DNA of 64,000 nucleotides from Hyphomicrobium sp. D-2. GTDB lineage: Bacteria; Pseudomonadota; Alphaproteobacteria; Rhizobiales; Hyphomicrobiaceae. This document shows, in pieces, positions 1 through 7,090 of the stretch. Numbering within the stretch: the stretch's first letter is position 1; every line of letters begins with the position of its first letter. The DNA is taken from the NCBI RefSeq assembly GCF_029872155.1, contig NZ_JARXLA010000005.1:372001-436000 (forward strand), in the 5' to 3' direction. The notes beneath the pieces were generated by a model. The model was not told the origin of the DNA. It was given only the letters and a program-made list of their open reading frames with translations, and ran no database searches. A program made the translations under genes and the position numbers.

Positions 1-1
1 G

Positions 2-211
2 GCGCTGATGCGTCTGGAGATGCAGCGGATTGAGATCATCACCAACGAAGAGATTGTAGCGGCCGATGCTGCATGGCTTTGCGGCCGGATTGGTCGCCGG
101 GGCCGGCTTACGGCGAGCGAAGCGGCGCTGGTGGCGTATCTCAGCCAGGAGAGCCGGAAAATCCATCCGGAATTGCAGGCGACGGTGCAGCGCCTGGCCG
201 AAGCTGCGTAA
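2..211 (+). CDS. C-terminal end of an unrecognised protein (cut by window edge)
   Basis: The reading frame is open from the window edge to TAA at 209-211, so this is probably the tail of a longer gene, although an ATG at 8 could start a 67-residue protein. The visible part is helical and charged, with a Trp-Leu-Cys-Gly stretch and an Ala/Glu-rich end. I do not recognise a family. It lies upstream of pccA in the same direction but is separated from it by a terminator-like hairpin, so it is unlikely to be in the same transcript. Confidence 0.55.
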   Translation, partial: ALMRLEMQRIEIITNEEIVAADAAWLCGRIGRRGRLTASEAALVAYLSQESRKIHPELQATVQRLAEAA

Positions 212-227
212 TCATTGAGATTTCAGG

Positions 228-259
228 AGGCCGTTCGGGTTCTGCCCGAGCGGCCTTTT
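228..259 (+). terminator. Intrinsic terminator after the first partial gene
   Basis: A 12-bp stem (228-239 with 245-256, one G-T pair) encloses a five-base loop and is followed by TTTT. It sits 17 bases after the stop codon of the upstream partial gene. Confidence 0.75.
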
Positions 260-558
260 GTCATGCTTTGCGTGCCGAGTTTTGAGGCATGGTGAGGAAA
301 TTCACACTCAAAACGGCAGGTGCCACAATTTTTTGCCAGTAATATCAACGGCAAAGGAGTCCGCGAGGCTTTAAGCCAAGGCGGGCGGCGGTTTTGGGAA
401 ACGGATCGCTGGCGGGTTTGTGAATAGAGTGGATTTCCGCCCGGGTTTTCGTGAATTCGCTAGTTTACGGCCCTCAAAGGGCCGTTTAGAACGACTGCTA
501 CGCAACCGGCTGGCGCCCCGATCCCGGGCCGCGCCTACCTAGTGGACCAGCGGGGAAA
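260..558 (+). other. Gene-free leader of pccA
   Basis: About 300 bases without a credible reading frame. I see no riboswitch or tRNA fold. It presumably holds the pccA promoter, but no -35/-10 pair is clear enough to place. A short GC-rich inverted element (ggccctc aaag ggccg) lies near 470-485. Confidence 0.4.
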
Positions 559-2562
559 ATGTTTAAAAAAATCCTGATCGCCAACCGTGGCGAGATCGCC
601 TGCCGCGTCATCAAAACCGCGCGTAAGATGGGTATCAAGACCGTCGCGGTCTATTCGGATGCCGACCGTGAGGCGCTCCATGTCGAGATGGCTGATGAAG
701 CCGTCCACCTGGGACCGCCACCCGCCGCGCAATCCTACCTGCTGATCGACAAGATCGTTGAGGCCTGCAAGAGCACCGGCGCCGAAGCGGTGCATCCGGG
801 CTACGGCTTCCTTTCCGAGCGCGAAGCATTCCCGATCGCGCTGCAGAAGGCCGGTATCGTGTTCATCGGTCCGAACCCCAAGGCCATCGCGGCCATGGGC
901 GACAAGATTGAGAGCAAGCGCGCCGCCGCTGCCGCGAAGGTTTCGACCGTTCCCGGTTACATGGGCGAGATCACCGACACCGCGCACGCGATCAAGATCG
1001 CCGAAGAGATCGGCTATCCGGTGATGATGAAGGCCTCGGCCGGCGGTGGCGGCAAGGGCATGCGCATTGCCAACAACCGCAGGGAAGTTGAAGAGGGCTA
1101 TTCGCTGGCCCAGTCGGAAGCCCGGGCGAGCTTCGGCGATGATCGCATGTTCATCGAGAAGTTCATCGTCAATCCGCGCCACATCGAAATTCAGCTCATC
1201 GGCGACAAGCACGGCAACGTGATTCATCTGGCTGAGCGCGAGTGTTCCATTCAGCGCCGTAACCAGAAGGTGATTGAGGAAGCCCCGTCACCGCTGCTCG
1301 ACGAAGCAACCCGTCAGGCGATGGGCGCACAGGCCGTCGCGCTGGCCAAGGCCGTTGGCTATGACTCGGCCGGTACGGTTGAGTTCGTCGCCGGTCAGGA
1401 CAAGAGCTTCTACTTCCTTGAGATGAACACCCGCTTGCAGGTGGAACATCCGGTGACGGAGCTTGTGACCGGCGTCGATCTCGTCGAACTGATGATCCGC
1501 TCCGCTGCCGGCGAGAAGCTGCCGTTCGGTCAGTCGGACGTGAAGATCAACGGCTGGGCGGTCGAAAGCCGCGTGTATGCCGAAGACCCGTTCCGGGGCT
1601 TCCTGCCTTCCATCGGCCGTCTGGTGAAGTATCGTCCGCCTGAGGAAGGTGTCAGCGATGGCATCACCGTCCGCAACGACACCGGCGTGTTCGAGGGCGG
1701 CGAAATTTCGATGTTCTACGATCCGATGATCGCCAAGCTGGTGACGCACGGACCGACGCGCATCGAGGCCATCGACGCACAGGCAAAGGCGCTGGACAGC
1801 TTCTACATCGACGGCATTCAGCACAACATTCCATTCGTATCCGCGCTGATGCACCATCCGCGCTGGCGCGAAGGCGCGCTCTCGACCGGCTTCATCGCCG
1901 AAGAGTTCCCTGACGGCTTCACGGCTCGCCAGCCGGAAGGCGATGCGCTCCAGGTTGTTGCTGCCGTGGCGGCAGTGATCGATCACGAGAACAACATCCG
2001 CCGTCGCGAGATCACGCATCAGATGTCGGGCCAGCCGGTGGCTTTCGCGCGCCGTCGCGTGGTCAAGGTTGCCGATCAGTTGCTGCCGGTGGAAGTTGAA
2101 GGTGGTTACGGCAACTATTCAGTTGCGTTCCCCGACACCGGTGCAGAGCTTGAACTGACATCGGAATGGCTGCCCGGCGAGCCGGTATGGTCGGGCACGA
2201 TCGACGACAAACAGGTTGCGGTGCAGGTGCGCCCGATCCTCAATGGCGTCAATCTTGCTTATGGCGGCATGCAGTCGCCGGTTTACGTCTACACCGAGCG
2301 TGAGGCGGAACTGGTGGCGCTGATGCCCATCAAGCAGGCCGCTGATACCTCGAAGTACCTGCTGTGCCCGATGCCCGGTCTGGTGAAGGCCATCAACGTC
2401 GAGGAAGGCGCTGAGGTGCAGGTGGGCGACGCTCTCGCCATCGTCGAGGCGATGAAGATGGAGAACATTCTCCGCGCCGAGCGCAACGCCAAGGTGAAGA
2501 AGATCAACGCCAAGCCGGGCGACAGCCTTGCGGTTGATGCCGTTATTCTGGAGTTCGAATGA
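559..2562 (+). CDS. pccA: Propionyl-CoA carboxylase, biotin-containing alpha subunit
   Basis: ATP-dependent carboxylation of biotin, the first half-reaction that turns propionyl-CoA into methylmalonyl-CoA. The 667 residues show the full domain order: biotin carboxylase N-terminal domain (starting MFKKILIANRGEIA), ATP-grasp with the Gly-rich loop AGGGGKGM at 161-168, biotin carboxylase C-terminal domain, a linker/BT region and a C-terminal biotinyl domain. Lys633 in EAMKMEN is the biotinylation site. The length and the single-chain BC+BCCP layout fit rhizobial PccA rather than the about 450-residue AccC of acetyl-CoA carboxylase. No pccB or methylmalonyl-CoA mutase gene is adjacent here; pccB would have to lie outside the window. 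The 3' end overlaps the next gene, implying translational coupling. A 3-methylcrotonyl- or geranyl-CoA carboxylase alpha subunit is the main alternative. Confidence 0.9.
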   Translation: MFKKILIANRGEIACRVIKTARKMGIKTVAVYSDADREALHVEMADEAVHLGPPPAAQSYLLIDKIVEACKSTGAEAVHPGYGFLSEREAFPIALQKAGIVFIGPNPKAIAAMGDKIESKRAAAAAKVSTVPGYMGEITDTAHAIKIAEEIGYPVMMKASAGGGGKGMRIANNRREVEEGYSLAQSEARASFGDDRMFIEKFIVNPRHIEIQLIGDKHGNVIHLAERECSIQRRNQKVIEEAPSPLLDEATRQAMGAQAVALAKAVGYDSAGTVEFVAGQDKSFYFLEMNTRLQVEHPVTELVTGVDLVELMIRSAAGEKLPFGQSDVKINGWAVESRVYAEDPFRGFLPSIGRLVKYRPPEEGVSDGITVRNDTGVFEGGEISMFYDPMIAKLVTHGPTRIEAIDAQAKALDSFYIDGIQHNIPFVSALMHHPRWREGALSTGFIAEEFPDGFTARQPEGDALQVVAAVAAVIDHENNIRRREITHQMSGQPVAFARRRVVKVADQLLPVEVEGGYGNYSVAFPDTGAELELTSEWLPGEPVWSGTIDDKQVAVQVRPILNGVNLAYGGMQSPVYVYTEREAELVALMPIKQAADTSKYLLCPMPGLVKAINVEEGAEVQVGDALAIVEAMKMENILRAERNAKVKKINAKPGDSLAVDAVILEFE

Positions 2563-2951
2563 TGGCTGGCCGCGAGCTTATTTCCTCCGGTTCGGAGTTC
2601 GAAAAGAAGATCGGCTATTCGCGCGCGGTCGCTGATGAGCGCTGGGTGTTCGTGTCGGGTACGACCGGCTTCGATTACGCCACGATGACCATCTCGTCCG
2701 ACGTGGTCGAGCAGACCGACCAGTGCTTCCGCAATATCGCGGCGGCATTGGAGAAGGCTGGCTCGTCGCTGGCGGACGTGGTGCGGGTGCATTACCTGCT
2801 GACGCGCCGCGAGGACTTCGAGCCGATCTGGCCGGTGCTGCAGAAGTATTTCGGCGACGTTCGGCCGGCGTGCACCGTTATGGTGACGGGGCTGGTCGAC
2901 GAAAAGATGCTGATCGAGATTGAAGTGACGGCGCTGAAGCCCGAAGCCTGA
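2559..2951 (+). CDS. RidA/YjgF-family protein
   Basis: A RidA-fold protein of 130 residues; the family hydrolyses reactive enamine/imine intermediates to ketoacids plus ammonia. The C-terminal signature is intact: Arg102 in VRPACT, then Glu120 in the final beta strand. Two ATGs overlap or abut the pccA stop (ATGATG at 2559-2564); GGAG at 2550-2553 is better spaced for the second. The overlap with pccA suggests co-expression. The Arg needed for deaminase activity is present, but this subgroup is not the canonical RidA of E. coli, so substrate is unknown. Confidence 0.85.
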   Translation: MMAGRELISSGSEFEKKIGYSRAVADERWVFVSGTTGFDYATMTISSDVVEQTDQCFRNIAAALEKAGSSLADVVRVHYLLTRREDFEPIWPVLQKYFGDVRPACTVMVTGLVDEKMLIEIEVTALKPEA

Positions 2952-2984
2952 TGGGCTTGAGGGCGCGGTCAATTTGCAAACATC

Positions 2985-3018
2985 AATGGCATCTCAGGTT
3001 CGCCTGAGGTGCCATTTT
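2985..3018 (+). terminator. Intrinsic terminator of the pccA-ridA unit
   Basis: A 14-bp stem (2985-2998 with 3003-3016, one G-T pair) closes a TTCG tetraloop and ends in a short T run. It lies 33 bases after the RidA-family stop codon. Confidence 0.9.
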
Positions 3019-3118
3019 ACTTTGGTGCGATCATCTGCGGCCATGGCCGAGGGCCAGCTGATTGAGGCACGACTGCACACACCGACACCGCCTTGGAATC
3101 GGCGCCGCGGCGCGCCGC

Positions 3119-3967
3119 TCAGGTGTGTTTCGACACGAACTGGCGCAGGCTGTCGAGAATGGGTTCGTAGGCTTCCTCGTTCCGAGTCTCCGGATAGACG
3201 GCATAAACCGGATAGGTGAATTTGCGAGCGCGCTTGGTGAGCCGCAGACGGCCCGCTGCGATGTGTGGCCGTATCAGCCGCGCCGGAAAATAGCCCGAGC
3301 ACGGGTTGGCCAGCATGTAGTCCAGCGCCATCGAGCCGAGGTCGAGGCTGATGGCGGGATTGGCGCGTTCGGGAAAAGCGGCGGCATGATCCTGCTGAAA
3401 ATCCGGGCCCCAATCGATGAACAGGTAATCGCCGGTGTGGCGCCGCTGCGGTGTCAGAACGCTCGTTACGAGCACAATTTCTTCGTCGAACAGATGTTCG
3501 ATCATCAGGCCGCGCGGTTGGCGCGGTCGGTAGAGGACCGCGAGATCGAGCGTGCCTTCCAGCAACCGTTGCATCAGGGCTGTGGATAAACCGGTGCTGG
3601 CCGACAGAGCGATTTCCGGCGCGTTGGCACGCAGAGAAGCGAACCAGTCGAGCAGCAGCGCATCCCAGAACATGCTCGGCGCACCGACTGCGAGGTGGTC
3701 AGAGTGCTGGTCGGAAATGCCGACCTCAAGCTGAGCACGCTGCCAGATGCGCACCAGCGCCAGCGCGTGCTTCTGGAACTGTTCGCCCGCTGCGGTCAGC
3801 TCCGCACCGGCTTTGGAGCGCGCAAACAGGGGCTTTCCGAGCTGATCCTCAAGCCCCTTGATGCGTGCCGACACGGTGGACTGGGTAAGGTTCATCTTGC
3901 GCGCGGCATGGATGAAGCTGCCGGTCTCCGTCACCATCAGAAAGGTGCGTGCGAGATTGACGTCCAT
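3119..3967 (-). CDS. LysR-family transcriptional regulator
   Basis: A DNA-binding regulator of 282 residues. Residues 1-60 form the LysR winged helix-turn-helix (NLARTFLMVTETGSF, then AARKMNLTQSTVSARIKGLE), followed by a linker helix and a periplasmic-binding-protein-like effector domain from about residue 90. GGAG lies about 10 bases before the ATG. Its start faces a dyad at 4005-4023 and a rightward run of small genes, the usual divergent geometry for self-regulation. The effector cannot be inferred. The gene is convergent with the pccA-ridA unit, so control of that unit is not implied. Confidence 0.9.
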   Translation of the reverse strand: MDVNLARTFLMVTETGSFIHAARKMNLTQSTVSARIKGLEDQLGKPLFARSKAGAELTAAGEQFQKHALALVRIWQRAQLEVGISDQHSDHLAVGAPSMFWDALLLDWFASLRANAPEIALSASTGLSTALMQRLLEGTLDLAVLYRPRQPRGLMIEHLFDEEIVLVTSVLTPQRRHTGDYLFIDWGPDFQQDHAAAFPERANPAISLDLGSMALDYMLANPCSGYFPARLIRPHIAAGRLRLTKRARKFTYPVYAVYPETRNEEAYEPILDSLRQFVSKHT

Positions 3968-4004
3968 GGCGTGGTGCTCCGAAGAGCGGACAACGGACCG
4001 CTAT

Positions 4005-4023
4005 CTATCGAAATTTCCGATAG
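4005..4023. promoter_or_regulatory. Dyad resembling a LysR-type operator
   Basis: Near-perfect dyad ctatcg-aaatttc-cgatag, 38 bases upstream of the LysR start. It contains the T-N11-A core typical of LysR-type boxes (ATC-N9-GAT at 4007-4021). The central gaaatttc is itself a palindrome. It would be an autoregulatory site that could also act on the rightward genes at 4142 and 4251. Confidence 0.55.
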
Positions 4024-4141
4024 TGTCCTTCGGAAAAATCCGTTTGTGAATAGGGTTGATTCTCCTCAGATTGATCTGTGTCCCGATCGAGGCAACTCAT
4101 GACGATCCTTGATGCGGGCAGGCAACTGAAGGACGACGAAC

Positions 4142-4234
4142 ATGGCTGCTGCTGCTAAGGCGAAGAAACCCGCTGAGAAGAAGCCTGCTGCGAAAAAGCC
4201 GGCTGCTAAGAAACCCGCTGCGAAGAAGAAGTAA
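4142..4234 (+). CDS. 30-residue Lys/Ala/Pro repeat microprotein, histone-H1-tail-like
   Basis: A short reading frame encoding 30 residues, almost only Ala, Lys and Pro, with one Glu. After an AAAAKAKK start it repeats the unit AAKKP or close variants of it and ends KKK, TAA at 4232-4234. AAGGA at about 4129-4133 gives a fair ribosome binding site 8 bases before the ATG. The composition matches the C-terminal tails of histone H1 and bacterial H1-like proteins (AlgP, HctB type), which bind DNA without a fold. It sits 16 bases before the next gene, probably in one transcript. Codons for repeated residues vary (gct/gcg, aag/aaa), which argues for selection on the peptide rather than a DNA repeat. 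Function is inferred from composition only. Confidence 0.6.
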   Translation: MAAAAKAKKPAEKKPAAKKPAAKKPAAKKK

Positions 4235-4250
4235 TCGGGTCTTTCGCGCG

Positions 4251-4619
4251 ATGAAGGGAGCTGCCGCGAGATTGGTTCTAGCCGTTGCGGCGTCTCTCGC
4301 CAGCGTTCTGGGCGTGCATGCGGATGCGCTCGCATCCTCGATCACCAACCGCGATGATACGGCCTACAAGATCAGTATCGTCGAGGAAAATGCGGTGGCG
4401 GAGCATAACCTTGCTCCGTCCGCGACGGTGACTGGCATCTGCGCCGGAGGCTGTGTGTTACACCTCAATCGCGATCCGGACCACGACGGGTACACCCTGC
4501 AAGGGACGGACGTCGTATCGATTGAGGACGGATATCTTTATTACGATGCGCCTCCGGCAGCCGCCGCGCCAGCGGTTGGCGACGATGCGGACCGGCCAGA
4601 GGTCCCCCGCAACGAATAG
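4251..4619 (+). CDS. Small exported protein of unknown function
   Basis: 122 residues with a signal peptide: basic start MKGAAARL, hydrophobic core, likely cleavage after an Ala-rich stretch near residue 28. The mature part holds two cysteines (ICAGGCVLHL) that could form a disulfide in the periplasm, an acidic DPDHDG stretch and a Pro/Ala-rich acidic tail. I do not recognise a named domain. It follows the Lys/Ala/Pro microprotein by 16 bases and ends just before a terminator, so the two form a small unit. Confidence 0.75.
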   Translation: MKGAAARLVLAVAASLASVLGVHADALASSITNRDDTAYKISIVEENAVAEHNLAPSATVTGICAGGCVLHLNRDPDHDGYTLQGTDVVSIEDGYLYYDAPPAAAAPAVGDDADRPEVPRNE

Positions 4620-4647
4620 AGTGAAATCCGGTCATGAGGACGGTTGG

Positions 4648-4680
4648 AAGCCCGGTCCTTCGGTGGCCGGGCTTTCAGTT
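4648..4680 (+). terminator. Intrinsic terminator after the small exported protein gene
   Basis: An 8-bp GC-rich stem (aagcccgg at 4648-4655 with ccgggctt at 4667-4674) is followed by a short T-rich stretch. The loop contains a nested TTCG turn. It lies 28 bases after the stop codon, between convergent genes. Confidence 0.75.
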
Positions 4681-4732
4681 TGTAGCGATCGCGGTCGCGC
4701 AATCGAACGGCCGTCACGCGCCGCGCGTGGTT

Positions 4733-5512
4733 TCAGCATTTTCCAAATGCATCGCTTTTGCCGATTGATGGCGCGGTGGCATCCTGCGTCGGACCGAAGC
4801 GCCGTTCGAATTGGCGGCGGAGTATGGCATCGACGTGGGGCATGTCGCGCGGTGCGCCCAGATCGGCGAGGCTGGTGACGCCGTGTTCGCTGATTCCGCA
4901 CGGCACGATGCCGTCGTAGTGGCTGAGGTCGGGATCGACGTTGAGGCTGATGCCATGCAGGCTGACCCATCGCGTCAGGCGCAGGCCGATTGCGGCGATC
5001 TTGTCTTCGGCGCTATGGCCGCGATCGGGTCTGGCAACCCAGACACCAACCCGGCCGGAGCGGGTTTCACCCCTGACGCCGAGGTCGGCGAGGCTGGCGA
5101 TGATCCAGTCCTCAAGCGCGGAGACGAACGCGCGCACGTCGCCGGTGCGGGCCTTTACGTTCAGCATCAGATAGCAGATGCGCTGGCCGGGCCCATGGTA
5201 GGTGAGCTGGCCGCCGCGTCCGGTTTCGAATACGGGGAAGCGCGCGGGCGCGGGCCGGTCTTCGGGGCGGGTGCTGTTGCCGGCGGTATAGAGCGGGGGA
5301 TGTTCCAGCAACCATACCAGCTCGGGCGCCTGGCCGGAGGCGATGGCTGCGGCGCGCTGCTGCATGAAGGCGACGGCTTCCGGGTAAGGGACCGGCGTGC
5401 TGCTGCTGGCCCAGTCGGTGGCGAGGGCGGGCATCCGGGGGCAGGGGCCGGATGACGGCGCACTGGGGGCGTCGGGATTGGACGGCTGCGGGACGGGTGC
5501 GCTGGGCGGCAT
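4733..5512 (-). CDS. lipB: Octanoyl-[acyl carrier protein]-protein N-octanoyltransferase
   Basis: Transfers octanoate from acyl carrier protein to the lipoyl domains of 2-oxoacid dehydrogenases and GcvH, the first step of lipoate assembly. The 259 residues contain the LipB signature [11 protein letters not shown], the conserved Lys171 in EDKIAAIG and the catalytic Cys205 in GIVPCGI. The first 26 residues are Pro/Ser-rich and not conserved in the family; Met27 may be the true start, and neither start has a clear ribosome binding site. It is monocistronic, downstream of tRNA-Leu on the same strand but separated from it by a terminator. Confidence 0.92.
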   Translation of the reverse strand: MPPSAPVPQPSNPDAPSAPSSGPCPRMPALATDWASSSTPVPYPEAVAFMQQRAAAIASGQAPELVWLLEHPPLYTAGNSTRPEDRPAPARFPVFETGRGGQLTYHGPGQRICYLMLNVKARTGDVRAFVSALEDWIIASLADLGVRGETRSGRVGVWVARPDRGHSAEDKIAAIGLRLTRWVSLHGISLNVDPDLSHYDGIVPCGISEHGVTSLADLGAPRDMPHVDAILRRQFERRFGPTQDATAPSIGKSDAFGKC

Positions 5513-5569
5513 TGTGGCACTCTAGAGCACAATCGCTTCTATTCGAAGGGCGATGGAGACCGAGTCCAG

Positions 5570-5606
5570 AAAAGGCAACGCCCCCGAAGATGGCTTCGGA
5601 GGCGTT
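5570..5606 (-). terminator. Terminator of the tRNA-Leu gene
   Basis: On the minus strand a 13-bp stem (5606-5594 with 5589-5577, one G-T pair) encloses a four-base loop and is followed by GCCTTTT. It lies 24 bases after the tRNA 3' end. Confidence 0.85.
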
Positions 5607-5630
5607 AGGTAACTGCCTGAAACTGTTCAC

Positions 5631-5715
5631 TGGTGCGGACGAGAAGACTCGAACTTCCACGGGTTGCCCCGCTACCACCTCAAGGTAGTGCGTCTACCAA
5701 TTCCGCCACGACCGC
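5631..5715 (-). tRNA. tRNA-Leu (anticodon GAG)
   Basis: An 85-nt tRNA with encoded CCA. The anticodon stem CTACC/GGTAG encloses TTGAGGT, giving anticodon GAG, which reads CUC and CUU. The long variable arm (gggg caa cccg type) is diagnostic of class II tRNA-Leu. The T arm has loop TTCGAGT. The acceptor stem GCGGTCG/CGTCCGC carries a U5-U68 mismatch at its fifth pair; all other pairs are Watson-Crick. Confidence 0.95.
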
Positions 5716-5737
5716 GATCCGGCGAACAGGAAGCGCT

Positions 5738-5766
5738 CATATAACCAAGTTACGCGCCGGGAACAA
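5738..5766 (-). promoter_or_regulatory. Promoter of tRNA-Leu
   Basis: On the minus strand a -35 box TTGTTC and a -10 box TATATG are spaced by exactly 17 bases, placing the transcription start about 15 bases before the mature tRNA 5' end. This is close to the housekeeping sigma consensus of alphaproteobacteria. Confidence 0.65.
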
Positions 5767-6102
5767 GATCACCCGGACACTATTCCCAGCCTCAAATGCG
5801 AGAAATTTCGCCCCATCGGGCGGCAAATCGCCTCCCACTGCCCAAGCGGCCATCTGGCACTCGGTGCCACACGGCCCTGGACCATAATCTCGTCGGGTTT
5901 CTATCCTCCCGAAGCGTGAATCACCGCTCCCATCAAAAGGCTAAGCCTGCATCGCTTAAATCCAGCCATTGCCGATGCTGCGTCAGGAGCTTCCGTTCAT
6001 TTTGAGCGGGCCCGACGTTCGATCCCGCTGAGCACGAAAGGCTCTGCGGAACGCGCCGAATCGTCCGAGTATGATTTCGCTAAAATCGGCTAGGAGGATA
6101 GC
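5767..6102. other. Gene-free stretch upstream of the secreted protein gene
   Basis: No credible gene. The only clear signal is a strong ribosome binding site (taggagg at about 6091-6097) directly before the ATG at 6103. I see no structured RNA. Confidence 0.4.
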
Positions 6103-7068
6103 ATGCGCATCCTAGTTCTCGCGGTTGCGATCTGCCTGAGCGCCGTTGCTGCGCTGGCTGCCAAGAAAAATGTGCGGGGCTGGGAGATCGAGCCGCGCTT
6201 TGAGAACGGGCAGCTCCAATATTGCATGATGAGCGGCATCTACCAGCGCGGGCAGGTGTTCGGCGTGCTGCTGACGCGCGAATTCAACTGGAGCATCAGC
6301 ATCGCCGATCCGCGCTGGAAGCTGGTCAAGGACCGACCGGTGTCGGCCGTGGTTATGGTGGATGGTCAGCGTCTGACACTGCAGGCGGCGGAAGCGCTGA
6401 CAACGCAGACAGCAATGATCATGCTAGCGCACGATCAGGCGTTCCGTGCATTCCAGCGCGGTAATGGGATGACCATCAGCATAAATGGCATGCCGGTGCG
6501 GATGAGCCTTGCGGGCACCCACGCGGCGATGTCGGCACTGGTGGATTGCGTTGCCAGTAACAACCGCACCACGACCGCGAGCATCGAAACCGGCTCGCTG
6601 GGCGACAATGTTATGCTGTCGGAATCTGAAGCGCTGGTCATGGTTTCCAATCTGCTGTCACAGGCCGGAATATCCGGCTACAGCCTGCGTCCTCCTTCCA
6701 ACGGCGTCGTGAGCTGGACATTCGCCAACGGAAGTCGGGGCGTGTTCTATGGCTTCAAGCGCTTCGCAGGTTCGATCGACAAGCTGGCGTCGGACACCGT
6801 CGCGATCATTGGCGAAGAATGCGTCGGCGATTTTGCGTCCGCCAAGAAAGTGGGAATGGACAGCGACGGTACGCACAGCCGCAAGGTCTCGATGGCTTGC
6901 AGCAGCGGCGGCACAGTGCATGAATATTATGTGCATGTGCTTCAGCTTCAGAGCTTGGCCGCGGTATTCATGCACTCTGGACCATCGAACGGGACGGAGG
7001 ACGGACGCTCGCTGGAAGCCGCCAACGACAGCGTGGCATCGCAGGCGGTGATCACATATCCGCGTTAG
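6103..7068 (+). CDS. Exported protein of unknown function
   Basis: 321 residues starting with a clear signal peptide (MRILVLAVAICLSAVAALA, likely cut after residue 19 or 20). The rest is soluble, with scattered cysteines (in QYCMMSG, VDCVAS, EECVGD and MACSSG) that could pair in the periplasm. The ATG has a strong Shine-Dalgarno. A central region (about 85-150) resembles the style of invasion-associated-locus-B-like periplasmic proteins, but I cannot assign it to a family. It is monocistronic and convergent with the next gene, with 22 bases between stops. Confidence 0.7.
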   Translation: MRILVLAVAICLSAVAALAAKKNVRGWEIEPRFENGQLQYCMMSGIYQRGQVFGVLLTREFNWSISIADPRWKLVKDRPVSAVVMVDGQRLTLQAAEALTTQTAMIMLAHDQAFRAFQRGNGMTISINGMPVRMSLAGTHAAMSALVDCVASNNRTTTASIETGSLGDNVMLSESEALVMVSNLLSQAGISGYSLRPPSNGVVSWTFANGSRGVFYGFKRFAGSIDKLASDTVAIIGEECVGDFASAKKVGMDSDGTHSRKVSMACSSGGTVHEYYVHVLQLQSLAAVFMHSGPSNGTEDGRSLEAANDSVASQAVITYPR

Positions 7069-7090
7069 GCGGTAACGCCGGATGTGCCTG

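Noticed and set aside
1288-2019. A 243-residue frame antisense to pccA, plus similar antisense frames through the window
   Set aside because: They are shadows of plus-strand codon bias, Arg/His-rich and without start signals.
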